The position numbers were made by a program, and so were the translations under genes. Shown piece by piece: positions 1 to 9,354 of a stretch of DNA of 64,000 nt (position 1 is the first letter of the stretch; every line of letters begins with the position of its first letter). The DNA lies in NCBI RefSeq assembly GCF_003173735.1, contig NZ_CP029551.1, positions 2,256,001-2,320,000 of the forward strand, given 5' to 3'. The notes under the pieces are model-generated. The model ran no database searches, was not told where the DNA came from, and saw nothing but the letters and a program-made list of their open reading frames with translations. The stretch comes from Methylobacterium radiodurans (GTDB lineage: Bacteria; Pseudomonadota; Alphaproteobacteria; Rhizobiales; Beijerinckiaceae).

Positions 1-1464
1 CTGCCGGATCCACCACGTGGCGTAGGTCGAGAACTTGTAGCCGCGGCGGTACTCGAACTTGTCGACCGCCTTCATGAGGCCGATGTTGCCCTCCTGGATA
101 AGGTCCAGGAACTGCAGGCCGCGATTGGTGTACTTCTTGGCGATCGAGATCACGAGGCGGAGGTTCGCCTCAATCATCTCTTTCTTGGCCTGACGGGCTT
201 CGCGCTCACCCTTCTGGACCATGTTGACGATGCGGCGGTACTCGCCGATCTCCAGGCCCGTCTCGGAGGCGAGCGTCAGGATCTGCTCGCGCAAGGACTC
301 GACCTGGCGGCCGCCTTTCTCGACGAGGTTCTTCCAGCCGCGACCGCCCAGCGTACCGACGCGCTCCATCCAGTTCGGATCGAGCTCGTAGCCCTGGTAG
401 TGGCGCAGGAACTCGTCGCGCGCCACGCCGTGGCTCTCGGCGTAGCGCATCAGCCGGCCCTCGTGGCTGATCAGGCGCTTGTTGATGTCGTAGAGCTGCT
501 CGACCAGCGCCTCGATGCGGTTGTTGTTGAGCGAGAGCGACTTCACGTCGGCGACGACGGTGTCCTTCAGCTCGACTTGGCGTAGGTTCTGCGCGTCGGT
601 GTTCTGCTCGCCCGCGGCGCGGCGCTCCGAGCCCTCGTTCTGCGCCCGGCGCAGCTTGCGGTAGTTGTTGGCGATCGCGTCGAAGGTCTCGAGAACCTTC
701 GGCTTGATCTCCGCCTCCATCGCCGCGAGGGAGACGTTGTTCTCCATGTCGTCTTCGTCGTCGCCACCCTCGGGCGGGGCCTGCTCGCCGTCCTCGCCCT
801 CGGCCTCCTCGCCCTCGGCGATTTGCGGCCCGCCGCGCCCGTCCGGGCCCGCGTAGGTGGCTTCGAGGTCGATGATGTCGCGCAGGAGGACCTTGCCCTC
901 GACGAGCTCGTCCCGCCAGATGATGATGGCCTGGAAGGTCAGCGGGCTCTCGCAGAGGCCCGCAATCATCGCCTCGCGCCCCGCCTCGATGCGCTTGGCG
1001 ATGGCGATCTCGCCCTCGCGCGACAGGAGCTCCACCGAGCCCATCTCGCGCAGGTACATGCGCACGGGATCGTCCGTGCGGTCGGTCGGCTCGCGCGTCG
1101 TGGTGGTGGTGGCGACGGCACGGCTGGTGGGCGCGACCTCCGCGACCTCGGAGCCCTCGGGCTCCTCGTCGTCGGCGGCCTCGCCGTTGGCCGGCTTCTC
1201 GGCCGCCGCCTCGTCGGTCTCCTCGGCCTCGACGACGTTGATGCCCATCTCCGAGAGCTGGGACAGCACGTCCTCGATCTGGTCCGGGTCGGACTGCCCG
1301 TCGGGCAGGACCTCATTGACCTCCTCGTAGGTGATGTAGCCGCGCTTCTTGGCGAGCTTCACCATCCGCTTGACCGACGCATCGGTCAGGTCGAGGAGCG
1401 GTCCATCCGTCTGCTGCTCCGGAGCGGTATCCGCCTCGTCCCGTTCCGTTGCCTTGGTCGCCAT
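1..1464 (-). CDS. rpoD: RNA polymerase primary sigma factor RpoD (sigma-70), C-terminus cut by window edge
   Basis: This is the housekeeping sigma factor, which directs core RNA polymerase to most promoters. Translating the minus strand from the ATG at 1464 gives an open frame of 488 codons to the window edge. It shows an N-terminal region 1.1-like segment, an acidic Glu/Asp-rich linker, region 1.2 ([10 protein letters not shown]), a long non-conserved region, and region 2 ([47 protein letters not shown]). The frame stops inside region 2.4, so regions 3 and 4 lie outside the window. dnaG lies 200 bp upstream on the same strand, the usual alphaproteobacterial dnaG-rpoD order, although the gap leaves room for a separate rpoD promoter. 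Confidence 0.97.
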   Translation of the reverse strand, partial: MATKATERDEADTAPEQQTDGPLLDLTDASVKRMVKLAKKRGYITYEEVNEVLPDGQSDPDQIEDVLSQLSEMGINVVEAEETDEAAAEKPANGEAADDEEPEGSEVAEVAPTSRAVATTTTTREPTDRTDDPVRMYLREMGSVELLSREGEIAIAKRIEAGREAMIAGLCESPLTFQAIIIWRDELVEGKVLLRDIIDLEATYAGPDGRGGPQIAEGEEAEGEDGEQAPPEGGDDEDDMENNVSLAAMEAEIKPKVLETFDAIANNYRKLRRAQNEGSERRAAGEQNTDAQNLRQVELKDTVVADVKSLSLNNNRIEALVEQLYDINKRLISHEGRLMRYAESHGVARDEFLRHYQGYELDPNWMERVGTLGGRGWKNLVEKGGRQVESLREQILTLASETGLEIGEYRRIVNMVQKGEREARQAKKEMIEANLRLVISIAKKYTNRGLQFLDLIQEGNIGLMKAVDKFEYRRGYKFSTYATWWIRQ

Positions 1465-1623
1465 GATCAGCCTATTGTTTTGTCCGGCGGTCCGATGACG
1501 GGGCCTTCCGGCCGCTTCCGCATCATCGGCGCCGCACCGCGCCTGCCGCGCGCCCGGACTTTCCGGCCGCGCCCTATTCCACATCCCGTATGCAAGCGTG
1601 ACGCTTGACCGATTGTTAACCAT

Positions 1624-1639
1624 GCCGCACGAATGCGGC
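1624..1639 (-). other. Small hairpin between dnaG and rpoD
   Basis: A perfect 6-bp stem (GCCGCA/TGCGGC) reads with a TTCG tetraloop on the minus strand, 25 bp after the dnaG stop. No T-run follows, so it is a weak terminator candidate or an mRNA-processing element between dnaG and rpoD. Confidence 0.3.
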
Positions 1640-1663
1640 GCGTGCCTGCCAATGGCACAAGGA

Positions 1664-3577
1664 TCAGGCCACAGTCGAGTCGCTCGTCTCGGACGGTGTC
1701 GTCTCCGCCTCCGCCGCCAACACGACCGCCAACCCCTCCTTGGCCTGACAGAGCCACATCCAGTTCGCTTCGGTCGGCTCTTCGGCGAAGGCCCGCTCTG
1801 CTTGACGGAGTTCGCTATGTAGCGCTCCGGCCTTGCGGTGCAAGATCATGGCCTGTCTCAGAGCGTCTTCACGCAGGGCAGGGTCGGCGTGCGGCTCAAG
1901 CGTCCGCCAGTCACGCGAGCGGGCCATCGCGGTGAGGCGGGCCGCCGATTCCCCGAGCCCGGCCCGCGCCAGCCGCGCCTCGATCACGGCCCGGTCCGGG
2001 TCGCCGGCCTCCGCCGCGCAGTCGAGGAGCAGCGACAGGATCGCCCGGGCGTCCGGGTGCTCGAATTCCAGCACCATCAACTCGTCGGCGAAGGCGCCGA
2101 TCATGTCCGGATGGACGAGGAGCAGGGCCGCGATCACCGCCTCGCGCACGGGCGCGGCGCCCGCAAAGCCCGCCGAGGCCGTCATCGAGGGGCTGGGGGC
2201 GGCCCGCATCCTGGGCGAGGGGGGCGGATCACCGGGGCGGAGCCGGCGCTGGAAGCCGGTCGCGTAGCCGCCCGATCGCGGCGGGGCGCCGGGCTGGCGC
2301 GGAGCGTTGCGGGGCGAGAGGCCGCGCAGACGCTCCTCGATCTCGTCGCGATAGTAGCGCTTCACCGTCTCGTCGCGGATGCCGCCGACCGTCTCGCGGA
2401 GCGTCGCGGCGAGCCGCGCCCGGCGCTCGGGCGTGTCGGTCGGGCCGGCGGCGAGCGCGTGCGCCCAGAACACCTCGACGAGTGGCTGCGCCGCGGCGAG
2501 GACCCGGTCGATCGCAGCCGGCCCCTCCGCGCGCAGGAGGTCGTCCGGATCCTGCCCCTCCGGCATCACGGCAAAGCGCAGCGACTTGCCCGGGGTGAGC
2601 AGCGGCAGCGCCACCTCCAGCGTTCGGTGGGCGGCGCGCTGGCCGGCCTTGTCGCCGTCGAAGCAGAGGATCGGCTCGTCGGCGTGGCGCCAAAGCAGGG
2701 CGAGCTGCTCCTCCGTGACCGCGGTGCCGAGCTGCGCCACCGTGTTGGGGTGGCCGGCGAGCGTCATCGCGATGGCGTCGACATAGCCCTCGACCGCCAG
2801 GATGGTGCCGCGCTCGTGGGCGGGCTGGCGGGCCTGATGCAGGTTGTAGAGGCCCTGACCCTTGTGGAAAAGCGGGGTCTCAGGGGAGTTCAGATACTTC
2901 GCCTTGGCGTCGGCCTGCATGGCCCGGCCGCCGAAGGCGATGACCCGGCCGCGGGCGTCGCAGATCGGGAACATCACCCTGTCGCGGAAGCGATCGTAGG
3001 GCACGGCGATGTCGTCGCCCGTGACCAAGAGGCCGAGCTCGGCCATCAGGCCCTTCTCGACGTCCTTGCCCGCCAGGAAGTCCCGCAGGCCGTAGCGTTC
3101 GCCCGGCGCGTAGCCGATGCGGAAGCGCCTCAGCGTCTCGCCGCCGAGGCCCCGCCGGTCGAGGTAGTCGCGGGCCGCCGCGCCTGCGGGCGCGCGCAGG
3201 CGCTCCTCGAACCAGGTAGCTGCCAGCTCCATCACCTCGATCGCGCCCCGGCGCTTGATCTCGATCGCCACGCTGTCGGCGGAGGGGGCGGGCAGCGCGA
3301 CTCCGGCCTCGGAGGCGAGGCGCTCGACGGCCTCCGGGAAGGTCAGCCCCTCGGTCTCCATCAGGAAGGTGAAGACGTCGCCGTGCTTGCCCGAGGAGAA
3401 GCAGTGAAAGAACTGCTTCTGGTCGTTCACGTAGAAGGAGGGCGTCTTCTCGGCGTTGAAGGGTGACAGACCGCGCCACTCGCGACCGGCCTTCTTCAGC
3501 TTCACGCGCCGCCCGACCACGTCGGAGGCCGGCAGGCGGCTGCGGATCTCTTCGAGGATGTGGGGCGGGTAGCGCAC
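1664..3577 (-). CDS. dnaG: DNA primase DnaG
   Basis: DnaG makes RNA primers for the replication fork and binds DnaB helicase through its C-terminus. At 637 residues it has normal family length. Residues 35-66 align with the CHC2 zinc-binding motif, but three of the four ligands are changed: Ser38 and Asn41 replace Cys and His, and Ser62 replaces the last Cys, so only Cys59 remains. The RNA polymerase and Toprim core is intact, with the acidic residues Glu263 (EGYVD), Asp307 and Asp309 (FDGDKAG). From general knowledge, loss of the zinc ligands occurs in rhizobial DnaG proteins. The C-terminal third is the less conserved helicase-binding part. It lies upstream of rpoD on the same strand. Confidence 0.97.
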   Translation of the reverse strand: MRYPPHILEEIRSRLPASDVVGRRVKLKKAGREWRGLSPFNAEKTPSFYVNDQKQFFHCFSSGKHGDVFTFLMETEGLTFPEAVERLASEAGVALPAPSADSVAIEIKRRGAIEVMELAATWFEERLRAPAGAAARDYLDRRGLGGETLRRFRIGYAPGERYGLRDFLAGKDVEKGLMAELGLLVTGDDIAVPYDRFRDRVMFPICDARGRVIAFGGRAMQADAKAKYLNSPETPLFHKGQGLYNLHQARQPAHERGTILAVEGYVDAIAMTLAGHPNTVAQLGTAVTEEQLALLWRHADEPILCFDGDKAGQRAAHRTLEVALPLLTPGKSLRFAVMPEGQDPDDLLRAEGPAAIDRVLAAAQPLVEVFWAHALAAGPTDTPERRARLAATLRETVGGIRDETVKRYYRDEIEERLRGLSPRNAPRQPGAPPRSGGYATGFQRRLRPGDPPPSPRMRAAPSPSMTASAGFAGAAPVREAVIAALLLVHPDMIGAFADELMVLEFEHPDARAILSLLLDCAAEAGDPDRAVIEARLARAGLGESAARLTAMARSRDWRTLEPHADPALREDALRQAMILHRKAGALHSELRQAERAFAEEPTEANWMWLCQAKEGLAVVLAAEAETTPSETSDSTVA

Positions 3578-3684
3578 GGGTCTCGGCGGCCTGACGAATC
3601 CTTCGGCGGACCCGTGATTGTAGCGCAGGCTCGCCCATCGCGGGGTTAAGGCGCCGCGCCTGTGAATTGCGGTGACGGCAGGGC

Positions 3685-4599
3685 TCAGGCGTCACCGTTC
3701 CAGAGCCACGCCGCGCCGCGCACGCCCGAGGCGTCGCCGTGCAGGCTCGGGCGGATCGGCGTGTCGAAGGCGTCCGAGAAGACGTGCGGCGCGGTCTCTT
3801 CGGCGAGGCCGTCGATCAGTTCCGGCACCCGGGAGAGGCCGCCGCCGATCACGATCACGTCCGGGTCGAGGATGTTGACGACGTGGGCGAGCCCGCGCCC
3901 GAGCCGGTCGCGATAGGCCGCGACGCTCATTCGCGCCGCCGGATCCCCCGCCCGGAAGGCGGCGATCACCGCCTCGCCGGTCGCGGCCGCGCCGGTGCGG
4001 CGGGCGTGGTCGGCGGCGAGCCCCGGACCCGAGAGCCAGGTCTCGATGCAGCCCGAGCGGCCGCAATAGCAGGGCGGCCCCGGCCGCTCGTCGTCGGTCG
4101 GGGCGGGTAGGGGATTGTGGCCCCACTCGCCCGCGATGCGGTCGCGGCCGGAGAGCGCTCGGCCACGAAGCGCGATGCCTGATCCGACCCCGGTGCCGAG
4201 GATGATCGCCCAGACCACCTCCGCCCCCTTGGCCGCGCCGTCGACCGCCTCCGAGACGGCGAGGCAGTTGGCGTCGTTCTCCACGCGGACCGGCCGCCCG
4301 AGGAGCTCCGCGAGATCGGCCCGAAACGCACGGCCGTTGAGCCACGTGGAGTTCGCGTTCTTCACGAGCCCGCTGCGGGCCGAGACCGCGCCCGGCATGC
4401 CGATGCCGACGCTGCACGGCGCGCCGGCCTCGGCCTCCAGCCGGGCGACGAGGCCGGAGATGGCGGCGAGCGTCCCTGCGTAGTCGCCGCGCGGCGTCGC
4501 CACCCTGGCCTCCGCCCGGGTGGCGCCGGCCTCGTCGAGGACGATCCCGGCGATCTTGGTGCCGCCGAGATCGATGCCGAGGCGCAGCTTCGCGCTCAC
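3685..4599 (-). CDS. ROK-family sugar kinase (fructokinase / N-acetylglucosamine kinase type)
   Basis: A cytoplasmic ATP-dependent hexose kinase of 304 residues. The phosphate-binding motif DLGGT is at residues 10-14. The catalytic base Asp109 lies in VENDAN. The ROK zinc motif is CYCGRSGC at 177-184, with His161 (EWGHNPL) as the likely fourth ligand. The pattern resembles Mak fructokinases and NagK, but the sugar specificity cannot be read. The start is GTG at 4599, and its GTGA overlaps the TGA stop of the upstream transporter gene by 4 nt, so the two are probably translationally coupled. Pairing a hexose kinase with a C4-dicarboxylate carrier is metabolically unusual. Confidence 0.88.
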   Translation of the reverse strand: MSAKLRLGIDLGGTKIAGIVLDEAGATRAEARVATPRGDYAGTLAAISGLVARLEAEAGAPCSVGIGMPGAVSARSGLVKNANSTWLNGRAFRADLAELLGRPVRVENDANCLAVSEAVDGAAKGAEVVWAIILGTGVGSGIALRGRALSGRDRIAGEWGHNPLPAPTDDERPGPPCYCGRSGCIETWLSGPGLAADHARRTGAAATGEAVIAAFRAGDPAARMSVAAYRDRLGRGLAHVVNILDPDVIVIGGGLSRVPELIDGLAEETAPHVFSDAFDTPIRPSLHGDASGVRGAAWLWNGDA

Positions 4600-6011
4600 T
4601 CGGCCGCGGCGACCTTCGTGCCCGGGGCGGGCGTCGGCTTCGTGTCGGCGTCGATCGGCGCGGGCGCGTGGTCAGAGATGTCGGTGCCGATGGCGATCGG
4701 ATGGGCCATCACCTCGTTGAGCTTCTTCACGTCGAGCTCGCCTTCCCAGCGGCTGACGACGACGCAGGCGACACCGTTGCCGATGAGGTTGGTGATGGCG
4801 CGGCACTCGGACATGAACTTGTCGATGCCGAGCACCAGGGTCATGGCCGCGACCGGAACCGGGTTGTTCGGAATCGCGGCGAGCGTGGCGGCCAGCGTGA
4901 TGAAGCCCGCGCCCGTGACGCCCGAGGCGCCCTTCGAGGTCAGCATCGCGACCAGGATGATGGTGGCGTACTGCCCGACCGAGAGGTCGGCCCCGACCGC
5001 CTGCGCCAGGAACAGCGTCGCCAGCGTCATGTAGATGTTGGTGCCGTCGAGGTTGAACGAGTAGCCGGTCGGCACGACGAGGCCGACGACCGAGTCGGAG
5101 GCGCCGAGGCGGCGCATCTTGGTCATGATGTGCGGCAGCACCGTCTCGGATGAGGAGGTGCCGAGCACGATCAGCAGCTCGTCCTTGATGTAGGCCAGGA
5201 ACTTGAAGATCGAGAAGCCGGCGAAGCGCGCGATGCCCCCGAGCACCACGATCACGAACAGGGCCGAGGTCACGTAGAAGGTGCCGACCAGCCAGGCGAG
5301 GTCCACGACCTTCTGGATGCCGTACTCGCCGATGGTGAAGGCCATGGCGCCGAAGGCGCCGATGGGCGCGAGCTTCACGATCAAGCCGATGATGCGGAAG
5401 AAGATCTGGCCCGCCGTGTCGATGGCGTGGGCGATGCCCTCCGCCTTCTGGCCCATGCCGGTGACGACGACGCCCGTGAGGATCGAGATCAGCAGCACCT
5501 GCAGCAGGTCGCCGGTGGCGAAGGCGTCGAAGAAGCTCTTCGGGATCAGCGCCATGATGTGGGCGATGGTCGAGTCGGCCGCGGCCTTCTGGGCGTAGCC
5601 CGCGACCTTGCTGGCATCGAGCTTTGACGGGTCGGCGTGGAAGCCGGCGCCCGGCTGGATCACCTCGCCGACGACGATGCCGATGAGGAGCGCTAGGGTT
5701 GAGACCACCTCGAAGTAGATCAGCGCCTTGAGGCCGACGCGGCCGACCTTCTTCAGGTCGCCGATCGAGGCGATGCCGTGCACGATGGTGCAGAAGATGA
5801 TCGGCGCGATCATCATCTTGATCAGCGCCACGAAGGCGTCGCCGAGCCATTTCAGCGACTTGCCGAACTCGGGGTAGAGGTAGCCGATCGCGACGCCCAG
5901 CACGATGGCGATCAGCACCTGGATGTAGAGCACCTTGTACCAGGGCTCGCGCGGAGCGGCCCCCGCCGTCCCCGTATGGCTCGTCGTGGCAGCTTGGGTC
6001 ATCTGGGCCAT
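4596..6011 (-). CDS. dctA: Dicarboxylate/amino acid:cation symporter (DctA-like)
   Basis: A multi-pass inner-membrane carrier of the DAACS family, taking up C4-dicarboxylates (succinate, malate, fumarate) with cations. The expected signatures are present: the serine-rich re-entrant loop ([16 protein letters not shown]), [16 protein letters not shown], and the last conserved block [20 protein letters not shown]. The frame is open to 6086, but the ATG at 6011 ([10 protein letters not shown]) gives a 471-residue protein close to family length and follows GGGGGA. It ends by overlapping the GTG of the ROK kinase. No dctB/dctD pair is nearby and no -24/-12 promoter is visible upstream. Confidence 0.92.
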   Translation of the reverse strand: MAQMTQAATTSHTGTAGAAPREPWYKVLYIQVLIAIVLGVAIGYLYPEFGKSLKWLGDAFVALIKMMIAPIIFCTIVHGIASIGDLKKVGRVGLKALIYFEVVSTLALLIGIVVGEVIQPGAGFHADPSKLDASKVAGYAQKAAADSTIAHIMALIPKSFFDAFATGDLLQVLLISILTGVVVTGMGQKAEGIAHAIDTAGQIFFRIIGLIVKLAPIGAFGAMAFTIGEYGIQKVVDLAWLVGTFYVTSALFVIVVLGGIARFAGFSIFKFLAYIKDELLIVLGTSSSETVLPHIMTKMRRLGASDSVVGLVVPTGYSFNLDGTNIYMTLATLFLAQAVGADLSVGQYATIILVAMLTSKGASGVTGAGFITLAATLAAIPNNPVPVAAMTLVLGIDKFMSECRAITNLIGNGVACVVVSRWEGELDVKKLNEVMAHPIAIGTDISDHAPAPIDADTKPTPAPGTKVAAAE

Positions 6012-6451
6012 CCGGTCCCCCCGCGCACGGAAAGTCCGTGCCTCCTCGCGGTCCCGCATCGGGGACACACAGGCGATTTTTTTCACGCGGCGCGGATGAA
6101 ATCGCGCACTCGGTTGCTCTAGCGGCTTTGTCGTGGGGCCTCAACGCCGCCCCGGGCCTCGCCGCAGCGGAACGCGTGACAAAAGCCGGCGGATACCAAA
6201 ACCAGCTTTTCAGCCGCAGCGCCGGGATCGGGTGCGATGATTTACGGGTCTAGACTGTTGACGTCGTGATCTCGGATCTCGACGGACCGGCTTCGCGCGA
6301 TCTGCGCCGTTCCGCGCAAGCACGGCGGAAGGCGGGCGGCTGGTGCGATCGTGAACGGTCTTGCGCGGATGATCGAAATGGTTCGCCCGGCAGTGCGAGG
6401 CGCTGCCGGGCGACGATCGGGTTTCTTCGCGGCCGAGGCCGGATACTGGTC
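6012..6451. other. Intergenic region upstream of dctA
   Basis: 440 bp lie between the dctA start and the stop of the CYTH gene, both on the minus strand. The region must hold the dctA promoter and leader. I looked for a -24/-12 element and for clear -35/-10 boxes and did not find a convincing one. A T7 run near 6078 has no adjacent stem. No supported small gene is seen. Confidence 0.5.
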
Positions 6452-7372
6452 TCAGGTTTGCGGCTGCGTCCGGCGCGGGCGCACGGTCCAGCGCTCGAAC
6501 CCGGCCGCCGGATCCTCGCTGGCCGCCGGCTGGCTCGGCTCCTGCGGCTGCTGGATCGCCGCGCCGAGCGCCTGGGACAGGCTCTCGATCACGTCGTCGA
6601 TGCGCGCGTCGGTGGGGCGCTGCTCCTCGGGGGCCGGGGCCGGACTCGGTTCGGCAATGGCCTGTGCCGGGGCCGGCTGCTCGGCCGGCGGCTCCGGGGC
6701 AGGCTCGGGCGCCGCGGTCGGAGCGGCCGCCGGTGCCGCAGCGCCGGCGCCGCCCGCGATTCGGCGCAGGGAGTTCACCACGCCCTCGTCGCCCTCGGAG
6801 CGGGATTCGGGCGGGCGCGGCGCGCTGTTGCCGTAGCGGCCGAAGCCGAAACGGGGCTCGAGCAGGTCGAGCACCGCGTCGAGCGCGGCGTTGCTGAGCG
6901 AGATATCCCCGGTCTGCGGCACGCCCTGAAGCGCCACGGCCTGACGCTCGTAGGCGGCGTCCTCGCTCACCTCGCGACCGAACCAGGCCGGGGCGGCGAA
7001 GCCGCGGGCATCGTTCTCGTTGTCGAAACCGACGCTGACGATGTCGAGGTTCCCGGGGCTGCTGTAGCGGTCGATCATCACCTCGCGGCCCGCGACGGTC
7101 AGCGCGGTGCGGTCGTAGGCGGCCTTGCCGGGGCAGACGTCGAGAAGCGCGTCGCCGTGGGCGCGCGGCACCTCGGTGCGCTCCTCGTTGAGCACGCCGT
7201 CGGCGCCCTTCACGGTGAGGACGAGGTGACAGTTCTGGCCGTCGACGCGCACGAAGGAGGTGCGGCCGGCCTGGGGGGCGAAGTAGCCCTCGGTGATGCG
7301 CGAGCCGCCGCGTTCCTTGCGGATGAGACGGACCAGCGCGGGCGCGATCAGGAAACGGCGGACGACGCTCAT
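6452..7372 (-). CDS. Degenerate CYTH-domain protein with Ala/Pro-rich C-terminal tail
   Basis: 306 residues. Residues 1 to about 155 follow the CYTH (triphosphate tunnel metalloenzyme) pattern: an RRFLI start, the ITEGYF strand, FVRVDG, LTVKGADG, the dyad-like region YDRTALTVAGREVMIDRY, and the terminal WFGREVSED-x2-Y motif. The N-terminal ExExK signature is missing, because the protein begins MSVVRRFLI. From about residue 205 it is a low-complexity Ala/Pro/Glu tail ending RPRRTQPQT. Triphosphatase or cyclase activity is therefore doubtful, and the polyphosphate or nucleotide-binding tunnel may be reused. Family recognition is by pattern only. It stands alone, with 268 bp to msrB upstream. 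Confidence 0.7.
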   Translation of the reverse strand: MSVVRRFLIAPALVRLIRKERGGSRITEGYFAPQAGRTSFVRVDGQNCHLVLTVKGADGVLNEERTEVPRAHGDALLDVCPGKAAYDRTALTVAGREVMIDRYSSPGNLDIVSVGFDNENDARGFAAPAWFGREVSEDAAYERQAVALQGVPQTGDISLSNAALDAVLDLLEPRFGFGRYGNSAPRPPESRSEGDEGVVNSLRRIAGGAGAAAPAAAPTAAPEPAPEPPAEQPAPAQAIAEPSPAPAPEEQRPTDARIDDVIESLSQALGAAIQQPQEPSQPAASEDPAAGFERWTVRPRRTQPQT

Positions 7373-7640
7373 ACTCTTTACCTCCGCTTAGGCCTTCCGG
7401 CGGTACGGCGACCGACGGCTCCTGGCCGGCAAACGCCGTTCGGGTCTTAGTCGTCGGAAGACCGTAAGCGGACCTGGGCAGCCAGGGCGCGCGCGGGGCG
7501 CGCGATCGCCGGTCGACAGAGCGATTACAACCTCTCGTAACGTCAGGGACTAAGCAGAAAGCCGCCGAAATCAAGACGAAACCGGGAGATAGCGCCCGTT
7601 CGTTGGCGCCATCCCCACGGATTCGCACGATACGGGCCGT

Positions 7641-8054
7641 CTACTCGGCTGGCTCGAAGTTCATCGCCACGCCGTTCATGCAGTAGCGCAGGCCGGTCGG
7701 GGCCGGGCCGTCGTCGAAGACGTGGCCGAGGTGGCCCTTGCAGCGGGCGCAGTGCACCTCGGTGCGCACCATCCAGTGGCTGCGGTCGACCGTGGTCTCG
7801 ACGGCGTCGGGCAGCGGCGCGAAGAAGCTCGGCCAGCCGGTGCCCGACTCGAACTTGGTCCCCTGCTCGAACAGCGGCGCGCCGCAGCCGGCGCAGGTGA
7901 AGGTGCCGGCCCGCTTCTCGGCGAGCAGGCAGCTCGTGCCGGCCCGCTCGGTGCCGTGCTCGCGCAGCACCCGGTACTGGTCCGGGGTCAGCGTGTCGCG
8001 CCACTCGCTCTCGCTGCGGGTCTCGGGTGCGGTCGTCGCGTCGGTCGCGGCCAT
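7641..8054 (-). CDS. msrB: Peptide-methionine (R)-S-oxide reductase MsrB
   Basis: Reduces methionine-R-sulfoxide in oxidised proteins with thioredoxin. The start is ATG 8054, chosen for the well-spaced GGAGGA before it, and gives 137 residues, the typical length. Two CxxC pairs bind structural zinc (Cys54/57 in CAGC and Cys102/105 in CARC). The core motif GTGWPSF is at about 71-77. The catalytic cysteine is Cys125 in RYCMNG, and Cys42 sits where resolving cysteines occur in this family. The frame extends upstream to 8219, but that part overlaps the YihY gene and is not needed. Confidence 0.96.
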   Translation of the reverse strand: MAATDATTAPETRSESEWRDTLTPDQYRVLREHGTERAGTSCLLAEKRAGTFTCAGCGAPLFEQGTKFESGTGWPSFFAPLPDAVETTVDRSHWMVRTEVHCARCKGHLGHVFDDGPAPTGLRYCMNGVAMNFEPAE

Positions 8055-8112
8055 CGGGTCCTCCATGTCTGGTGTGCCAGATATGGCGTCTCCCGCAGGC
8101 TCGCGCGAGTCG

Positions 8113-9261
8113 TCACGCCGCCGCGCCGAGGGAATCGGCCATGCGGGCTTCCCGCTGGCCCATCGGCAGAGCGGGGCCGGTGGTGGTGTCGATCGCGGTC
8201 TGGTGCTCGATCTCGGCATTGATCTCGCCGCCGAGCAGCACGATCGTGGAGGAGATCCAGATCCAGGTCATGAAGCCGATGACCGCGCCGAGCGAGCCGT
8301 AGGTCTCGTTGTAGTTGCCGAAATTCGTCACGTACCAGGAGAACAGGAGTGAGGCCGCGAGCCAGAGTAGGCAGGCTACGACGCTGCCGACGCCGACCCA
8401 GCGCCAGCGCGCGTGCTCGCGGCTCGGGCCGTAGCGGTAGAGCACCGAGAGGCCGCCGAGCAGCACAAGGAGAAGGGCCGGCCAGCGCAGCGCCGCGACG
8501 AGCCACGCGCTGTCGCTGATTCCGATGAAGGTGAACACCACCGGAAGCACGACGATCGAGGTGATGGCCAGGATCGTGAAGACGAGGGCGCCGATCGTGA
8601 AGGTGAGCGAGCGCAGGTTCAGCACGACGAAGCTGCGCTTCTCCTCCTCCTCGTAGACCACGTTGAGCGCGTCGAACATCGCCTTCATGGCGGCGTTCGC
8701 GCTCCAGAGCGAGAGGGCGAGGCTGGTCAGGAAGGTGAAGCTCAGCGCGCCGCCGCCCTTCGAGGCGATGCGCTTGACCTGCTCGCCGATGATGTCGATC
8801 GCCCCGGAGGGCAGCACGCCCTGCAGCGTCGCGAGGTGATCGTTGATGACGTTGGCGTCCGCGAACAGGCCGTAGCAGGAGACCAGGGCGGCGATCGCGG
8901 GGAACAGCGAGAGCAGCGTGTAGAAGGTCACGCCCGCCGCGACCGAGAGCACCCGGTCCTTGTTGAACTCGAGGTAGACCCGGTAGGCGATGTCCTTCCA
9001 GCCGTGCTGCGGGATCTCGTCCGGGCGGCTGGCGCCGCGCCCGCGCTCGGGCTGCGTCGCGGCGACCAGCGCGGCGGAGCGGCCGGTATAGGAACGTGCG
9101 CCCGTCTCCCCCCGCGCGGGCGGTTCCAGCGCATCCTCCTCTGACCCGCGCTTCGGTGCGAGCGCGAGGGCGATCAAGGCCGAGCCCAGAAGCATCGTCC
9201 ACAGGACCGACGCGGGGGCGCCCTCCGGCGGTGCGGACGGGCGAGGGTCTTGGGCTGGCAT
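8113..9261 (-). CDS. YihY/virulence factor BrkB family membrane protein
   Basis: An integral inner-membrane protein of about 380 residues with around six hydrophobic helices. The family core begins near [21 protein letters not shown], followed by [20 protein letters not shown], and ends with [29 protein letters not shown], the hallmark YihY C-terminus. One extra N-terminal hydrophobic stretch ([16 protein letters not shown]) precedes the family domain. The start at 9261 is preferred over 9306, though neither has a strong ribosome site. The molecular function of the family is not established; it was once misannotated as RNase BN. Confidence 0.9.
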   Translation of the reverse strand: MPAQDPRPSAPPEGAPASVLWTMLLGSALIALALAPKRGSEEDALEPPARGETGARSYTGRSAALVAATQPERGRGASRPDEIPQHGWKDIAYRVYLEFNKDRVLSVAAGVTFYTLLSLFPAIAALVSCYGLFADANVINDHLATLQGVLPSGAIDIIGEQVKRIASKGGGALSFTFLTSLALSLWSANAAMKAMFDALNVVYEEEEKRSFVVLNLRSLTFTIGALVFTILAITSIVVLPVVFTFIGISDSAWLVAALRWPALLLVLLGGLSVLYRYGPSREHARWRWVGVGSVVACLLWLAASLLFSWYVTNFGNYNETYGSLGAVIGFMTWIWISSTIVLLGGEINAEIEHQTAIDTTTGPALPMGQREARMADSLGAAA

Positions 9262-9354
9262 GGAGCGTCGGGTACCGGCATGCGCGTGTGCGCGCACAGG
9301 TGGCAAACGTCGCCGTAGGCCGGGGCGTTCCGCTGGCGGCTGTGGACGCGCGCC

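Noticed and set aside
6012..6300. A sigma-54 promoter for dctA
   Set aside because: No TGGCAC-N5-TTGC match on the minus strand; Rhizobium-type DctB/DctD control is not supported here.
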